Positions 1-7,206 of a stretch of 20,388 nucleotides of DNA are shown one piece after another. The stretch lies in the NCBI GenBank assembly GCA_021775835.1, contig JAJFHC010000039.1, forward strand, positions 1 to 20,388, written 5' to 3'. How positions within the stretch are numbered: the stretch's first letter is position 1; every line of letters begins with the position of its first letter. Source of the DNA: Hyphomicrobiales bacterium (GTDB lineage Bacteria; Pseudomonadota; Alphaproteobacteria; Rhizobiales; JAJFHC01). Made by a program: the position numbers and the translations under genes. The notes under the pieces are model-generated. The model saw nothing but the letters and a program-made list of their open reading frames with translations. It searched no databases and was not told where the DNA came from.

Positions 1-212
1 TAGCCGAGGGCTGCCCAGACATTGTTGTAGTTGATGCCGGTCGCCATTACGTAGACCAGCACGTCCTTGGGCCCCATTTCCGGAACCGGCAGAATTTCGC
101 GCTTCCAGGCGTCCTTCGGTTCGCCAAAGCGATCCTGTCGAACGGCAAAGGCGTGCATCTTTTCGGGAACTTCACCAAGTGGTGGGCGTTCTCCAAGGGC
201 ACAAATTTCCAT
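1..212 (-). CDS. ccr: Crotonyl-CoA carboxylase/reductase, N-terminal fragment
   Basis: The enzyme reductively carboxylates crotonyl-CoA to ethylmalonyl-CoA with NADPH and CO2, the key step of the ethylmalonyl-CoA pathway used for acetate/C1 assimilation or for PHA and butyryl-CoA metabolism. Only the first ~70 residues lie in the window; the rest runs off the left edge. The translation contains ERPPLGEVPEKMHAFAVRQD followed by GPKDVLVYVMATGINYNNVW, which align well from memory with the Rhodobacter Ccr N-terminus (PPLGHVPKEMYAWAIR and VLVLVMAAGVNYNGIW). The ATG at 212-210 is the first in-frame start after a TGA and has a strong AGGGAGAAG ribosome site 5 bases upstream, so the start is well fixed. 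The gene diverges from a GntR-family regulator at 366, a plausible controller. A related zinc-less MDR family reductase is less likely, given the PPLG and NYNNVW signatures. Confidence 0.88.
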   Translation of the reverse strand, partial: MEICALGERPPLGEVPEKMHAFAVRQDRFGEPKDAWKREILPVPEMGPKDVLVYVMATGINYNNVWAALG

Positions 213-305
213 GTGTACTTCTCCCTGTCAGTATCAAACTCGATGGTCAAAATCCGCTCCCGGACAGCGCGCCATCCGAAAAATCGCTTCCGTTCCACCG
301 CGAAT

Positions 306-356
306 ATGATAATTTGTCAAGCAAATATTGAAATATGAGTCTGACTCAGATAAACA
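306..356. promoter_or_regulatory. Candidate divergent promoters between ccr and the GntR regulator gene
   Basis: On the plus strand, TTGAAA (328-333) and TAAACA (351-356) are separated by exactly 17 bases and could serve the GntR gene; the -10 match is weak (3 of 6). On the minus strand, TATCAT (311-306) is a 5-of-6 match to a -10 box, with a weak -35 (TTTCAA, 333-328) 16 bases away, and could serve ccr. The two candidates share the 328-333 segment. These are consensus matches read by eye in an AT-richer gap, so both are tentative. Confidence 0.35.
336..348. promoter_or_regulatory. Perfect 13-base palindrome, candidate FadR/GntR-type operator
   Basis: TGAGTC-T-GACTCA is a perfect inverted repeat around a central T; pairing continues at two of the three flanking positions on each side (333-351). 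Its core GTCTGAC matches the centre of the E. coli FadR site (TGGTCTGACCA), and FCD-class GntR regulators typically bind short palindromes of this kind. It lies inside the 17-base spacer of the candidate promoter of the regulator gene, where binding would block transcription, so autorepression and/or control of ccr is a natural inference. A second, weaker inverted repeat (ATTTG-N5-CAAAT) lies at 312-326. Confidence 0.55.
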
Positions 357-365
357 CTTATACCC

Positions 366-1112
366 ATGGCCATAAAATACGCCCCCGTGATGACGCAGAG
401 TGTCGCCAAACAGATCGCCGACCAGATTGAGGAATCGATCGTGGATGGAAGGCTGAAGGCCGACGATCGCCTGCCTACCGAACATGAACTGGCGGATCAG
501 TTTGCCGTCTCGCGACCGACCATCCGGGAGGCCCTGAAAAGGCTCGCAGCCCAGAACCTGATACGGTCGAGACGCGGGCCTACAGGGGGCACGTTTGTCA
601 ACAAGCCCAGCGAAGAGGAAGCACGCCACAATCTGACATCGGCCATGACACTGCTGGTGTCGCTGGGCGAATTCGACCTGCCGCAGATTGCCGAGGCCCG
701 CCACGAGTTGGAGTTGCTGTGTGGCACGCTTGCAGCCGACCGGCGCCAGGATCATCACCTCGACGCCATGGCAGCCGAGATCGCTGTCCAGAAAAAGCCG
801 AACCTGTCGGATGAGGATTTCTGTTCAGCAGACGTCCGTTTTCACAGGTCCCTGGTTGATGCCTGCGGCAACCCGGTCCTAAAGTTTCTCATGTGCGCTG
901 TTATCGAAGCGCTGCAGCCGGTAGAAAACATGCTGATCTTCCGGTTTCGTGACCGCAACAAGATCATCCGACAACACGAAAAGATTCTGCGCGCACTGAA
1001 GGCCCGAGACCGTGACAAGACGGAGAAAGCCATCACCGAACAGATGACCTACCTGCGCCAGCAGTTTGCCCGGGCCGAAGAAGCCTGGCGCATGCGCCAC
1101 GACGTCGGGTAA
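366..1112 (+). CDS. GntR family transcriptional regulator, FadR/FCD subfamily
   Basis: A 248-residue DNA-binding repressor/activator of the FadR type. Residues ~10-80 form a winged helix-turn-helix, with the typical LPTEHELADQFAVSRPTIRE recognition segment and the wing RRGPTGGTFV. Residues ~95-225 are an all-helical FCD ligand/metal-binding domain, with the ADVRFH and RQHEKIL segments that supply Asp and His ligands in this class. Length is normal for the family. The ATG at 366 lacks a clear ribosome site; an in-frame ATG at 390 is an alternative that would remove 8 residues before the domain. The gene diverges from ccr across a gap holding a perfect palindrome, so it probably regulates ccr and/or itself. 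The effector is unknown; an acyl-CoA or organic acid is a guess from the family. It converges on the CBS gene with only 14 bases between the stops. Confidence 0.9.
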   Translation: MAIKYAPVMTQSVAKQIADQIEESIVDGRLKADDRLPTEHELADQFAVSRPTIREALKRLAAQNLIRSRRGPTGGTFVNKPSEEEARHNLTSAMTLLVSLGEFDLPQIAEARHELELLCGTLAADRRQDHHLDAMAAEIAVQKKPNLSDEDFCSADVRFHRSLVDACGNPVLKFLMCAVIEALQPVENMLIFRFRDRNKIIRQHEKILRALKARDRDKTEKAITEQMTYLRQQFARAEEAWRMRHDVG

Positions 1113-1126
1113 ATCCGGAATATCAC

Positions 1127-1582
1127 TTAAATCTGAATTTGATACTGATCGGCATTGGCCTGGCGGCGGTGGTGAGCGGTGACTGCGCTCAGAACCTCGG
1201 CAACCAGCTCGGGCGCGGCGGAACGAGCGAGATCGCCGAGTCCCAGCATGCCGGCAAGCCGTTTCTTCTCCGTCAACACCGCAAGCCTGCGGAGTTTCTT
1301 GCGTTGCATGAGTTTTGCAGCGGCAGTCAGCTCGTCGGTATCGAGGCAGTAAACAACCCTGCGGGTCATGACGTCCCTGGCCCTGGCATTGCACCATTCC
1401 TTACCACTGGCAACACAACGGCAGGCAACGTCCCGGTCGGTGACGATTCCTACAAGACGGTCGTTGCGGCCCACAAGAATTGCGCCCACGTTCTTGGTCT
1501 GCATCAACTTCGAGACCTGAACGACAGGAGTATCCGCCTCTACCCAAATGGCTCCGTAGTGCATTGCGTCGGCGACTTGCAT
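1127..1582 (-). CDS. Tandem CBS-domain protein
   Basis: A 151-residue soluble protein made of two CBS motifs, a fold that usually binds adenosine nucleotides (AMP, ATP, SAM) as an energy or redox sensor. CBS1 covers residues ~1-60 (VADAMHYGAIWVEADTPV, then GAILVGRNDRLVGIVTDRDV, the classic GIVTDRD end). CBS2 covers ~68-128 (ARDVMTRRVVYCLDTDEL, then LRRLAVLTEKKRLAGMLGL). No other domain is attached. The start is supported by a GGGAGCG ribosome site close upstream of the ATG at 1582. Stand-alone CBS pairs of this size are common in alphaproteobacteria and mostly uncharacterised; the partner cannot be told from the neighbours. The gene appears monocistronic, convergent with the GntR gene. Confidence 0.85.
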   Translation of the reverse strand: MQVADAMHYGAIWVEADTPVVQVSKLMQTKNVGAILVGRNDRLVGIVTDRDVACRCVASGKEWCNARARDVMTRRVVYCLDTDELTAAAKLMQRKKLRRLAVLTEKKRLAGMLGLGDLARSAAPELVAEVLSAVTAHHRRQANADQYQIQI

Positions 1583-1784
1583 CAGAACGCTCCCGATGGC
1601 TTTAGATTACTCTAGAGCATATCCGGCAGGCGCTGAAATGAATTTTGGGTGTTGACTAAAATTGCCGTCTCACACATCAGGGAGAAACCGGTGATTTCGC
1701 AGAGCGTCCAGGATCCGAGCCGTACTCACGACGTTCACGGGCGCCAACGTGCACCGGTGTTATCTGAGCAAAAGAATGTACATT

Positions 1785-2081
1785 CTAGTGAAATACGGTT
1801 GGGGCGCCGTAGCTGGCGTTTGAGCCAGGCAAACCGGCGGCCAGCCTGTCCAGCTTGGAGGCGCCATTGAAGAGAGCGGTGACCGCTTCGTGGAAGTCGC
1901 CTTCCTCAAGGGCATCGTGTGCCTTGCTGATGGCCGCTTCGACGAAGGTCTCGGCCTGGCGGGAAATCAGCTCAAGCCAACTCGCGTCTTCGCGGTCTTG
2001 CGCAATCCGTCCGGCATCGACAACAAGGCTGTCAAAAGCCAGTTGAAGCTCACGATCAGCGGTTACGTATTCGTCCAACAT
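1785..2081 (-). CDS. Small hypothetical protein, predicted all-helical
   Basis: A 98-residue acidic, leucine/alanine-rich protein that I do not recognise. The sequence looks helical throughout (for example RQAETFVEAAISKAHDALEE) with a flexible Gly/Ser/Pro tail, and has no signal peptide or membrane segment. A good ribosome site (AAAGGAG, 9 bases before the ATG at 2081) and protein-like composition support it as real, although no family was identified. Its start overlaps the end of the preceding minus-strand gene (2056-2322) by 26 bases, suggesting translational coupling and a two-gene operon. A role in stress or envelope homeostasis would be a guess. Confidence 0.6.
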   Translation of the reverse strand: MLDEYVTADRELQLAFDSLVVDAGRIAQDREDASWLELISRQAETFVEAAISKAHDALEEGDFHEAVTALFNGASKLDRLAAGLPGSNASYGAPTVFH

Positions 2082-2322
2082 TACCGTGCGCTCCTTTGCC
2101 GGTGTCGTTATTCCCCCAATGATCGGATTTCACACGTGGCCTGTCCTCGTCACGTGTCACTGCATCGTCCATATAGGTATGCGGCAATCCGACCACAAGC
2201 TCTGAAATTCTATGGCCGTCATCAGGTGCGGGCTTGTATGACCAGGATTGCCGAACGTTGAGCGCCAGGACAACCAGGACCGATGCGCCAAGGACGACGA
2301 GTGATTTTCGACTCAGATGCAT
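2056..2322 (-). CDS. Small membrane-anchored or secreted hypothetical protein
   Basis: An 88-residue protein with a classic N-terminal export/anchor segment: MHLSRK, then a hydrophobic stretch of about 15 residues (SLVVLGASVLVVLALNV), then a polar, charged, low-complexity remainder rich in Asp, His, Arg and Asn. No recognised domain. A strong purine-rich ribosome site (GGAGAAGGGAAC) directly precedes the ATG at 2322. There is no clear cleavage motif, so a signal anchor is as likely as a cleaved signal. It overlaps the downstream 98-residue gene by 26 bases and is probably co-transcribed with it. The C-terminal third, near the overlap, has little protein-like character, so the true stop or reading is less sure than the start. 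Confidence 0.5.
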   Translation of the reverse strand: MHLSRKSLVVLGASVLVVLALNVRQSWSYKPAPDDGHRISELVVGLPHTYMDDAVTRDEDRPRVKSDHWGNNDTGKGAHGNVGRIRNR

Positions 2323-2456
2323 GTTCCCTTCTCCGACTGTATTGCGTACCGAGGAGATACGCTGTCATTGGGGCATATCTTGGACTTAACGATGCCAATC
2401 TAGAGTGAACACGCGGTTCATGCGGGGTTCACCTGGGGAACACTTTCTTGTCGCAA

Positions 2457-3353
2457 TCAGTCTGCCTGAGCCTTCAGCCATTCAATCAGGACTGTCACGG
2501 CTTGCCGCTCCGGATCGGCTTCGGAGTCCCTGGTCCGGGTGACGATCCAGTAGGCATCGGGCACGCGAAGGCTGCGGTCACCGAAAGGCCGGACCAGACT
2601 GCCGTTGGCAACGTCATCGCGGGCGAGCCTGTCGCGGGCAAGCGCCACGCCCAGGCCCTGAGCCGCTGCCCGCAACACGAGATCCGATGAGACGAACCGA
2701 GGACCTTTTCTGACGTCCAGGCTCCCCGGCCCGAATGCCGCACGCCACAGCCCCCACGATGCGCTTGGATCCCTGTCGTGAAGCAAGGTCGCACGTCCCA
2801 GGTCGCGATCGCTCCATGCCGGTCCGCTCCCGAAGGCCGACCGGGCGACGACAGGGTAAAGCTCGTCGTCCATCAATGGTTCACAGTCTACATCCGGCCA
2901 AGGCCCTTTTCCCATACGGATAGCCACATCTGCGCCTTGCTCGCCGAGAGGGCCGGTCTTTTGTTGCGCGATCACCGATAATTCCACCCGCGGATGACGG
3001 ATGCTGAAGTCGGATACCCTCGGCAACAACCATCGGGCGGCAAAAGACGGTGCGGTGGACACAGTCACCGTGTTGGGCGACCTGGCCTCGCGCAGCGATA
3101 CCACCACTTCTGCGAGCGTCTCGAAACCTGACAGACACGCCTGACCGAGCGTTTCGCCATGGACCGTGAACGCCAGGGCCCGATTGGCGCGGTTGGGCTC
3201 CAACAAATTGACACCTATCCAGGCCTCAAGTTCACGCACATGCCGGCTGACCGCGGAATGGGTGACACCAAGCACCCGGGCTGCAGACCGGATGCCGCCC
3301 TCTCTGTGGACTAACGCAAACGCCCGCAGCGCGTTTAGAGGCAATTCTATCAT
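2457..3353 (-). CDS. LysR family transcriptional regulator (GcvA-like)
   Basis: A 298-residue LysR-type regulator. Residues ~5-65 are the winged HTH (LNALRAFALVHREGG, SAARVLGVTHSAVSRHVREL, then the dimerisation helix). Residues ~90-290 are the periplasmic-binding-like effector domain (VTVSTAPSFAARWLLPRVSD and the GADVAIRMGKGPWPDVD segment typical of GcvA-like members). The reading frame is open 27 codons further upstream, but that extension carries no family sequence; MIELPLNALRAF is the expected LysR start, so I chose the ATG at 3353. It has no obvious ribosome site and is overlapped by a palindrome. It diverges from the glutathionyl-hydroquinone reductase/LysE gene pair, which it probably regulates in response to an unknown small molecule. 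Confidence 0.9.
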   Translation of the reverse strand: MIELPLNALRAFALVHREGGIRSAARVLGVTHSAVSRHVRELEAWIGVNLLEPNRANRALAFTVHGETLGQACLSGFETLAEVVVSLREARSPNTVTVSTAPSFAARWLLPRVSDFSIRHPRVELSVIAQQKTGPLGEQGADVAIRMGKGPWPDVDCEPLMDDELYPVVARSAFGSGPAWSDRDLGRATLLHDRDPSASWGLWRAAFGPGSLDVRKGPRFVSSDLVLRAAAQGLGVALARDRLARDDVANGSLVRPFGDRSLRVPDAYWIVTRTRDSEADPERQAVTVLIEWLKAQAD

Positions 3354-3372
3354 GGTCTTATAATTAGACCAT
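3352..3372. promoter_or_regulatory. LysR-box palindrome in divergent promoter
   Basis: ATGGTCT (3352-3358) and AGACCAT (3366-3372) form a perfect inverted repeat with a 7-base spacer. The inner part TCT-N7-AGA fits the T-N11-A pattern of LysR binding sites. It covers the start codon of the LysR gene (3353-3351), so binding could repress that gene. The spacer contains TATAAT (3359-3364), a perfect -10 on the plus strand reading toward the reductase gene, with no good -35 at 17 bases. A weak -35 is typical of promoters that need an activator. The operator role is inferred; the symmetry is seen directly. Confidence 0.5.
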
Positions 3373-3449
3373 ATGTGATAAACTTTGGAACAAAAATCAG
3401 AACCGCCTCCAGGTACAGTGAACCGATACCGCAACCGGAGGAACGTGAG

Positions 3450-4478
3450 ATGGGAATGCTGGTTTCAGGACACTGGTCCGAAATCGATACCGAGCTGAAA
3501 GGCGGGCGATACTCAAGAGCTGCAAGTACGCGGTCGATAGCGGATATATCCCGAACCGCTTCGACACTCATTGCTGAACCGGGGCGCTTCATCCTGATTG
3601 CTTCATTCAGTTGTCCCTGGTCTCACCGTACGACCATCATGCGGACTCTCAAACGACTGGAAAGGCTTGTCCCTGTTCATATGGCACATGGTGATCGTAT
3701 TCAGGGCTACGCCATAAACGGCGGCGCGCCCTGGCCGGTTCCCGGGACCAGCGCATCAATCGAGCATCTGCATGAGCTTTATACACTCGACGATGGATCC
3801 TACACTGGCCGCACGACGGTACCGGTGCTCTGGGACACGCGGACCTGCACGATCGTCAGCAACGATTCAGCCCAGATCATGCGGCTGTTCGACACTGCAA
3901 ACCCGCAAAACGGACCCAGTGATGTGAGGTTTGCACCCGACGCAAAGAAACGTGAAATCGACGCCCTCAACGAGACGATCCATGCCGACGTCAATAACGG
4001 GGTCTACCGGGCGGGGTTTGCTCAATCGCAGGCGGCCTACGATGAAGCGGTCAACGCGGTCTTCGCACGGTTCGATGATCTGGAGGCGAGGTTGACCGAC
4101 AATCGGTTCTTGCTGGGAAACCTGATTTCGGAGCCGGACTGGCGGCTGTTTGCCACGCTCGTACGATTCGACGCCATCTATTACGTTCTCCACCGTTGCT
4201 GCAGACGACGGCTCATCGACTATCCCAATTTGTGGGCCTATGCCCGTGACCTCCATGCCTGGGATGGTATAGCGCAAACAATTGACCTGAATGCGGCACG
4301 CACGGCGAGCTTCCGCAACGACACTGTCAACAATCCGCACGGCATCGTACCACTGGAACCGCACATGGACTGGCGCGAAGCCCATGGCCGTGAACGCCTG
4401 GGGCCGATCATGATCGCGAGACGGGAGGGCAAACCCGAACCTCACATTCCGGCGGACGTCCCGTCCCAGGCGATTTGA
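3450..4478 (+). CDS. Glutathionyl-hydroquinone reductase (xi-class GST, YqjG/ECM4 family)
   Basis: A 342-residue cytosolic enzyme expected to reduce glutathionyl-hydroquinones to hydroquinones with glutathione, protecting against or recycling quinone adducts. The thioredoxin-like N-domain has the catalytic motif CPWSHR at residues 55-60 (usual form CPWAHR, nucleophile Cys55), then GYAINGGAPWPVPGT, the TVPVLWDTRTCTIVSNDSAQI segment and the all-helical C-domain (NETIHADVNNGVYRAGFA). Length is close to the family norm (~330). The frame is open to 3375, but the ATG at 3450 has a GGAGG ribosome site 8 bases upstream and gives the family N-terminus. Its stop overlaps the start of the LysE-type gene by one base (TGATG), so the two are translationally coupled. 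Likely controlled by the divergent LysR. Confidence 0.9.
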   Translation: MGMLVSGHWSEIDTELKGGRYSRAASTRSIADISRTASTLIAEPGRFILIASFSCPWSHRTTIMRTLKRLERLVPVHMAHGDRIQGYAINGGAPWPVPGTSASIEHLHELYTLDDGSYTGRTTVPVLWDTRTCTIVSNDSAQIMRLFDTANPQNGPSDVRFAPDAKKREIDALNETIHADVNNGVYRAGFAQSQAAYDEAVNAVFARFDDLEARLTDNRFLLGNLISEPDWRLFATLVRFDAIYYVLHRCCRRRLIDYPNLWAYARDLHAWDGIAQTIDLNAARTASFRNDTVNNPHGIVPLEPHMDWREAHGRERLGPIMIARREGKPEPHIPADVPSQAI

Positions 4479-5080
4479 TGGAACCGTTGATGGCCATTGC
4501 CGGCGTCGTGTTCGTCGCCGTGATCTCGCCGGGGCCGAACAATATTATCGTGATGCGCAACGCTGCCATCCATGGATTGAAAGGCGCCGCCATCACGATT
4601 GGTTGCGTGGTGGGAGGCACTCTTGTGCTGCTCGGGTTTGTTGCATCGGGCGCCGCGCTCATCTTCCGTGCCGTTCCGGACCTTGCGTCAGCCGTCACGT
4701 TTACCGGCATCGGCTATCTCTGCTTTCTGGGTTTGAAAATGATGCTTGCCGAATACGGGCCGTCGCAACCTGCGTCCGTTTCGCGTGCCCAGCCATTTCC
4801 AGTTTCGGTCCTGGGACTGTTCAGTTTTCAGTTTCTCAATCCAAAGAGCTGGGTCATCGTCATGACGGCGATTTCACATGTGACAGGCCAGCAGGAACCC
4901 GTATCGTTTCCCGCAAGCCTGGTTCCGGTGTTTGTCGTTGTGCCCACGCTCTGCCTGTCGGTCTGGGCAATTGCAGGAGTCGCGCTGTCAGAAACCCTGA
5001 AACAACCACCCGTCCGGCGCTGGTTTGACCGGGTGATGGGCATTCTTCTCATTGTGTCCGGACTGATGCTGCTGCCCTGA
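4478..5080 (+). CDS. LysE/RhtB family amino acid or metabolite exporter
   Basis: A 200-residue inner membrane protein with about six hydrophobic segments. The N-terminus has the family signature ISPGPNNIIVMRNAAIHG (usual SPGP(N/D)), followed by the small-residue-rich second helix, the conserved YLCFLGLKMML stretch, and FQFLNPKSWVIVM with the typical NPK in the fourth segment. The family exports amino acids, homoserine lactones or related compounds; the substrate here is unknown. The ATG at 4478 shares its A with the TGA stop of the upstream reductase gene, so expression is probably coupled; a TTG at 4475 also lies in frame but is the weaker choice. Pairing with a GST suggests export of a detoxification product, which is an inference only. 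Confidence 0.88.
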   Translation: MEPLMAIAGVVFVAVISPGPNNIIVMRNAAIHGLKGAAITIGCVVGGTLVLLGFVASGAALIFRAVPDLASAVTFTGIGYLCFLGLKMMLAEYGPSQPASVSRAQPFPVSVLGLFSFQFLNPKSWVIVMTAISHVTGQQEPVSFPASLVPVFVVVPTLCLSVWAIAGVALSETLKQPPVRRWFDRVMGILLIVSGLMLLP

Positions 5081-5366
5081 AACACGTCACAGATGGGAAA
5101 TTTGACAATTTGGCGCAGGAGAATGTCGCCACGGCCGAGGCAGCGCTGCTTGATGTTCTACTCATGGTTTTCGTTTGTGGAAAATCCAATATTGGGAAAC
5201 CAAAACGGGTTTAACCATTTTGTTATTCTGTTGTGTGACAGATGTGTTAAATACACGTGCCGTGTCCCATCGAATCATATTGAAGTAACAAGCCACGACG
5301 CTCAGTGAATAAACACGAACAAAATATTGAGCCGTTCAATTTCCTCGAACTCTGTGGACACTCTTC
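5081..5366. other. AT-richer intergenic region before the EamA transporter gene
   Basis: This stretch is visibly richer in A and T than its surroundings. It contains a 10-base palindrome CCAATATTGG (5186-5195), a short repeat GTGT-TAAAT-ACAC near 5244-5256, and a TTGACA at 5102-5107 without a convincing -10 partner. An open frame at 5093-5308 has no family resemblance and unfavourable composition. I see no gene here; it most likely holds the promoter of the transporter at 5367, but I cannot fix its position. Confidence 0.35.
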
Positions 5367-6296
5367 ATGAGTCAAAACAGTAGAACAGGAAATGAACAAC
5401 CGGGTTCCACCTCGCGGATATCGCCGCTTTATTTGGGAGTCATATTTGTCGTCGTCGGATTTTCTCTGGCGTCCGTCAGCGACGGTATTTCAAAGCTTCT
5501 GACAACCGGTCTTCCGGTTCTTCTCGTTGTATGGGGAAGACTGGTGGTCAATGCCGCCTTGCTGGTGCCGACGTCGCTGGCGAAGCACGGGCGCAAGACA
5601 TTTATTCCCGATCGTTTCGGCCTTCAGCTTATCCGCGCAGCCATGCTGACCGTGTCCATCGTGGCGTTCATCTGGGCCCTCTCCGGGATGCCGCTGGCGG
5701 ACGCCCTGGCGATCGTTTTCGCATATCCGCTGGTGATCACCATGTTTTCGCCCGCCGTACTGGGCGAGCCAAGCAACAGATCGCACTGGTTGGCGGTGAT
5801 TGTCGGGTTTGCAGGTGTCCTGGTGGTCATCAGACCGGGGTTCAATGCCATTGATTATCACGCATTGCTGGCGCTCTTGGCTGGTGCCGGATACGCAGGC
5901 ACACTATTGATTACACGCCTGCTGTCGCGAACAGAACCGCCGCTTGTCACCCTCAGCTTCTCACTTCTGTTTGGTGCGCTTGCTCTGAGCATATCGCTTC
6001 CTTGGGTCTGGCAACCGATCTCGGTAGAGCAAATGGGACTGCTGTTTCTGAGTGGCGTGATTTCTGCGGCGGTCCACATTCTTATCAATCGTGCCTACAC
6101 AATTGCTCCTGCGGCAACCCTTGCCCCGATCGGATATACAGAGATAATCGCCGCGACAGCCGTGGGGTATGTATTCTTCGGAGATTTTCCCGATATTGTC
6201 ACCTGGCTCGGCATCGCGATCATCACGGGAAGCGGCATCTATATCGCGACGACCAAGAGCAGCTCCCAGGTCGGTGCGACCAGCACAACACTCTAG
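5367..6296 (+). CDS. EamA/DMT superfamily transporter
   Basis: A 309-residue integral membrane protein of the drug/metabolite transporter superfamily, with about ten hydrophobic helices in two EamA repeats. Repeat 1 spans residues ~20-155, including VVWGRLVVNAALLVPTSLAK, ALSGMPLADALAIVFAYPLV and the HWLAVIVGFAGVLVVIRPG end. Repeat 2 spans ~165-295, including the TLAPIGYTEIIAATAVGYVF and WLGIAIITGSGIYI elements. Both repeat ends show the usual (A)GVLLVIRPG-like or G-rich terminal helix. Substrates in this family range widely (amino acids, nucleosides, SAM), and none can be assigned. The ATG at 5367 lacks a strong ribosome site, but the N-terminus fits the family. The gene stands alone and is followed three bases after its stop by a strong hairpin. 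Confidence 0.88.
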   Translation: MSQNSRTGNEQPGSTSRISPLYLGVIFVVVGFSLASVSDGISKLLTTGLPVLLVVWGRLVVNAALLVPTSLAKHGRKTFIPDRFGLQLIRAAMLTVSIVAFIWALSGMPLADALAIVFAYPLVITMFSPAVLGEPSNRSHWLAVIVGFAGVLVVIRPGFNAIDYHALLALLAGAGYAGTLLITRLLSRTEPPLVTLSFSLLFGALALSISLPWVWQPISVEQMGLLFLSGVISAAVHILINRAYTIAPAATLAPIGYTEIIAATAVGYVFFGDFPDIVTWLGIAIITGSGIYIATTKSSSQVGATSTTL

Positions 6297-6298
6297 GA

Positions 6299-6343
6299 TC
6301 TGTTGAAAAGCACGGTTGCAGCGACGGCGTGCTTTTCAACAGA
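6299..6343 (+). terminator. Strong hairpin after the EamA gene, likely terminator
   Basis: TCTGTTGAAAAGCACG (6299-6314) and CGTGCTTTTCAACAGA (6328-6343) are perfect 16-base complementary arms around a 13-base loop. The hairpin begins two bases after the transporter stop codon. There is no T-tract after the right arm, so it is not a textbook intrinsic terminator. It may stabilise the mRNA 3' end or act with Rho. The symmetry is directly visible; the role is inferred. Confidence 0.6.
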
Positions 6344-6486
6344 CCCTGAATCAAGAACATTGCATGACGCCGTCAAAGTTTCGTTGGCGAAAACGTTATC
6401 CTCGGGCGCACATGATCTCCAATGCCTGTGCTAACATCCCTTCCGTGTTGTGCGGCAAGGCAGGATGGCGCGGGGAAGTTCGGACG

Positions 6487-7206
6487 TTGGAAGCAATCCG
6501 GAAATTCTTCACAATAATTCGTCTGGGAATGGGCGCGGGTGTGTTCATTCTCGTTGCGACGTCAAGCGGGTTGCAGGGGCAGTCGGGCAGTGATGTCGAC
6601 CTGGTACTCGTCCTAGCCCTGGACTGTTCTTCAAGCGTCGACGATGAGGAGTTTGCTTTGCAGAGAGACGGGCTTGCCCAGGCTTTCCGAAGCCAGCAGG
6701 TGGCGGCTGCAATTCAGGACGGCACGCTGGGAAGGATCGCCGTTGCTGTCGTGCAATGGTCGGGCTTTCGCGAACATGACGTCACACTTGACTGGCAGGT
6801 GGTTCATGACCGGGCGAGCGCCCTGAGCCTGGCAGATGGCATCGCCCAAATGCGCAGACGGTACCGGAATGGCGCCACGTCGATTTCACATGCAATCAAA
6901 TACTCTACGGCGATTGTCCGGACCGGACGTTTCACCTCCGCGCGGCGCGTGATCGACATTTCGGGCGACGGCAAAAACAATGTCAACGAACAACCCGGCA
7001 GGACGCGCGACCAAACAGTCGCGGCGGGAGTCACGATAAACGGACTTGCCATACTCAACCGGACGGCTGATCTAGATGACTACTACCGGAAAAACGTCAT
7101 TGGCGGGCCCAATTCGTTCCTGATCACCGCCAAGGACTTCGAGGCCTACCTGCTGGCGATCAAGAAAAAACTCCTCAGGGAAATCGCCGAACCGGCGGTG
7201 TCTTAG
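6487..7206 (+). CDS. DUF1194 family protein (von Willebrand factor A-like), exported
   Basis: A protein of about 239 residues with a vWA-like fold and an intact metal-ion-dependent adhesion site. DCSSS at residues 46-50 supplies DxSxS, NGATS near 129-132 supplies the Thr, and ISGDG at 158-162 supplies the Asp. DUF1194 proteins are frequent in alphaproteobacteria and usually exported; their function is unknown. The N-terminus has a positively charged start (EAIRKFFTIIR) and a hydrophobic core (GMGAGVFILVATSSG), fitting a signal peptide. I chose the TTG at 6487, with GGGGAAG about 7 bases upstream, because it gives the usual length and a clean signal. ATG starts at 6364 or 6412 are open in frame and would add 41 or 25 residues before the signal. 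It lies just upstream of the type I secretion locus, but 244 bases and a promoter separate them. Confidence 0.82.
   Translation: MEAIRKFFTIIRLGMGAGVFILVATSSGLQGQSGSDVDLVLVLALDCSSSVDDEEFALQRDGLAQAFRSQQVAAAIQDGTLGRIAVAVVQWSGFREHDVTLDWQVVHDRASALSLADGIAQMRRRYRNGATSISHAIKYSTAIVRTGRFTSARRVIDISGDGKNNVNEQPGRTRDQTVAAGVTINGLAILNRTADLDDYYRKNVIGGPNSFLITAKDFEAYLLAIKKKLLREIAEPAVS

Noticed and set aside
1649..1870. 73-codon plus-strand frame, with GGGAGAA before an internal GTG near 1691
   Set aside because: It overlaps the better supported minus-strand gene at 1785-2081 and has no recognisable protein features. A faint resemblance to the start of a CBS domain was too weak to call a pseudogene.
3354..3434. 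N-terminal extension of the LysR frame up to 3434
   Set aside because: The extra 27 residues are unlike any LysR N-terminus and cross the divergent promoter and palindrome.
5093..5308. 71-codon plus-strand frame between the LysE and EamA genes
   Set aside because: Unfavourable composition, AT-rich end, no domain or convincing ribosome site; treated as intergenic.
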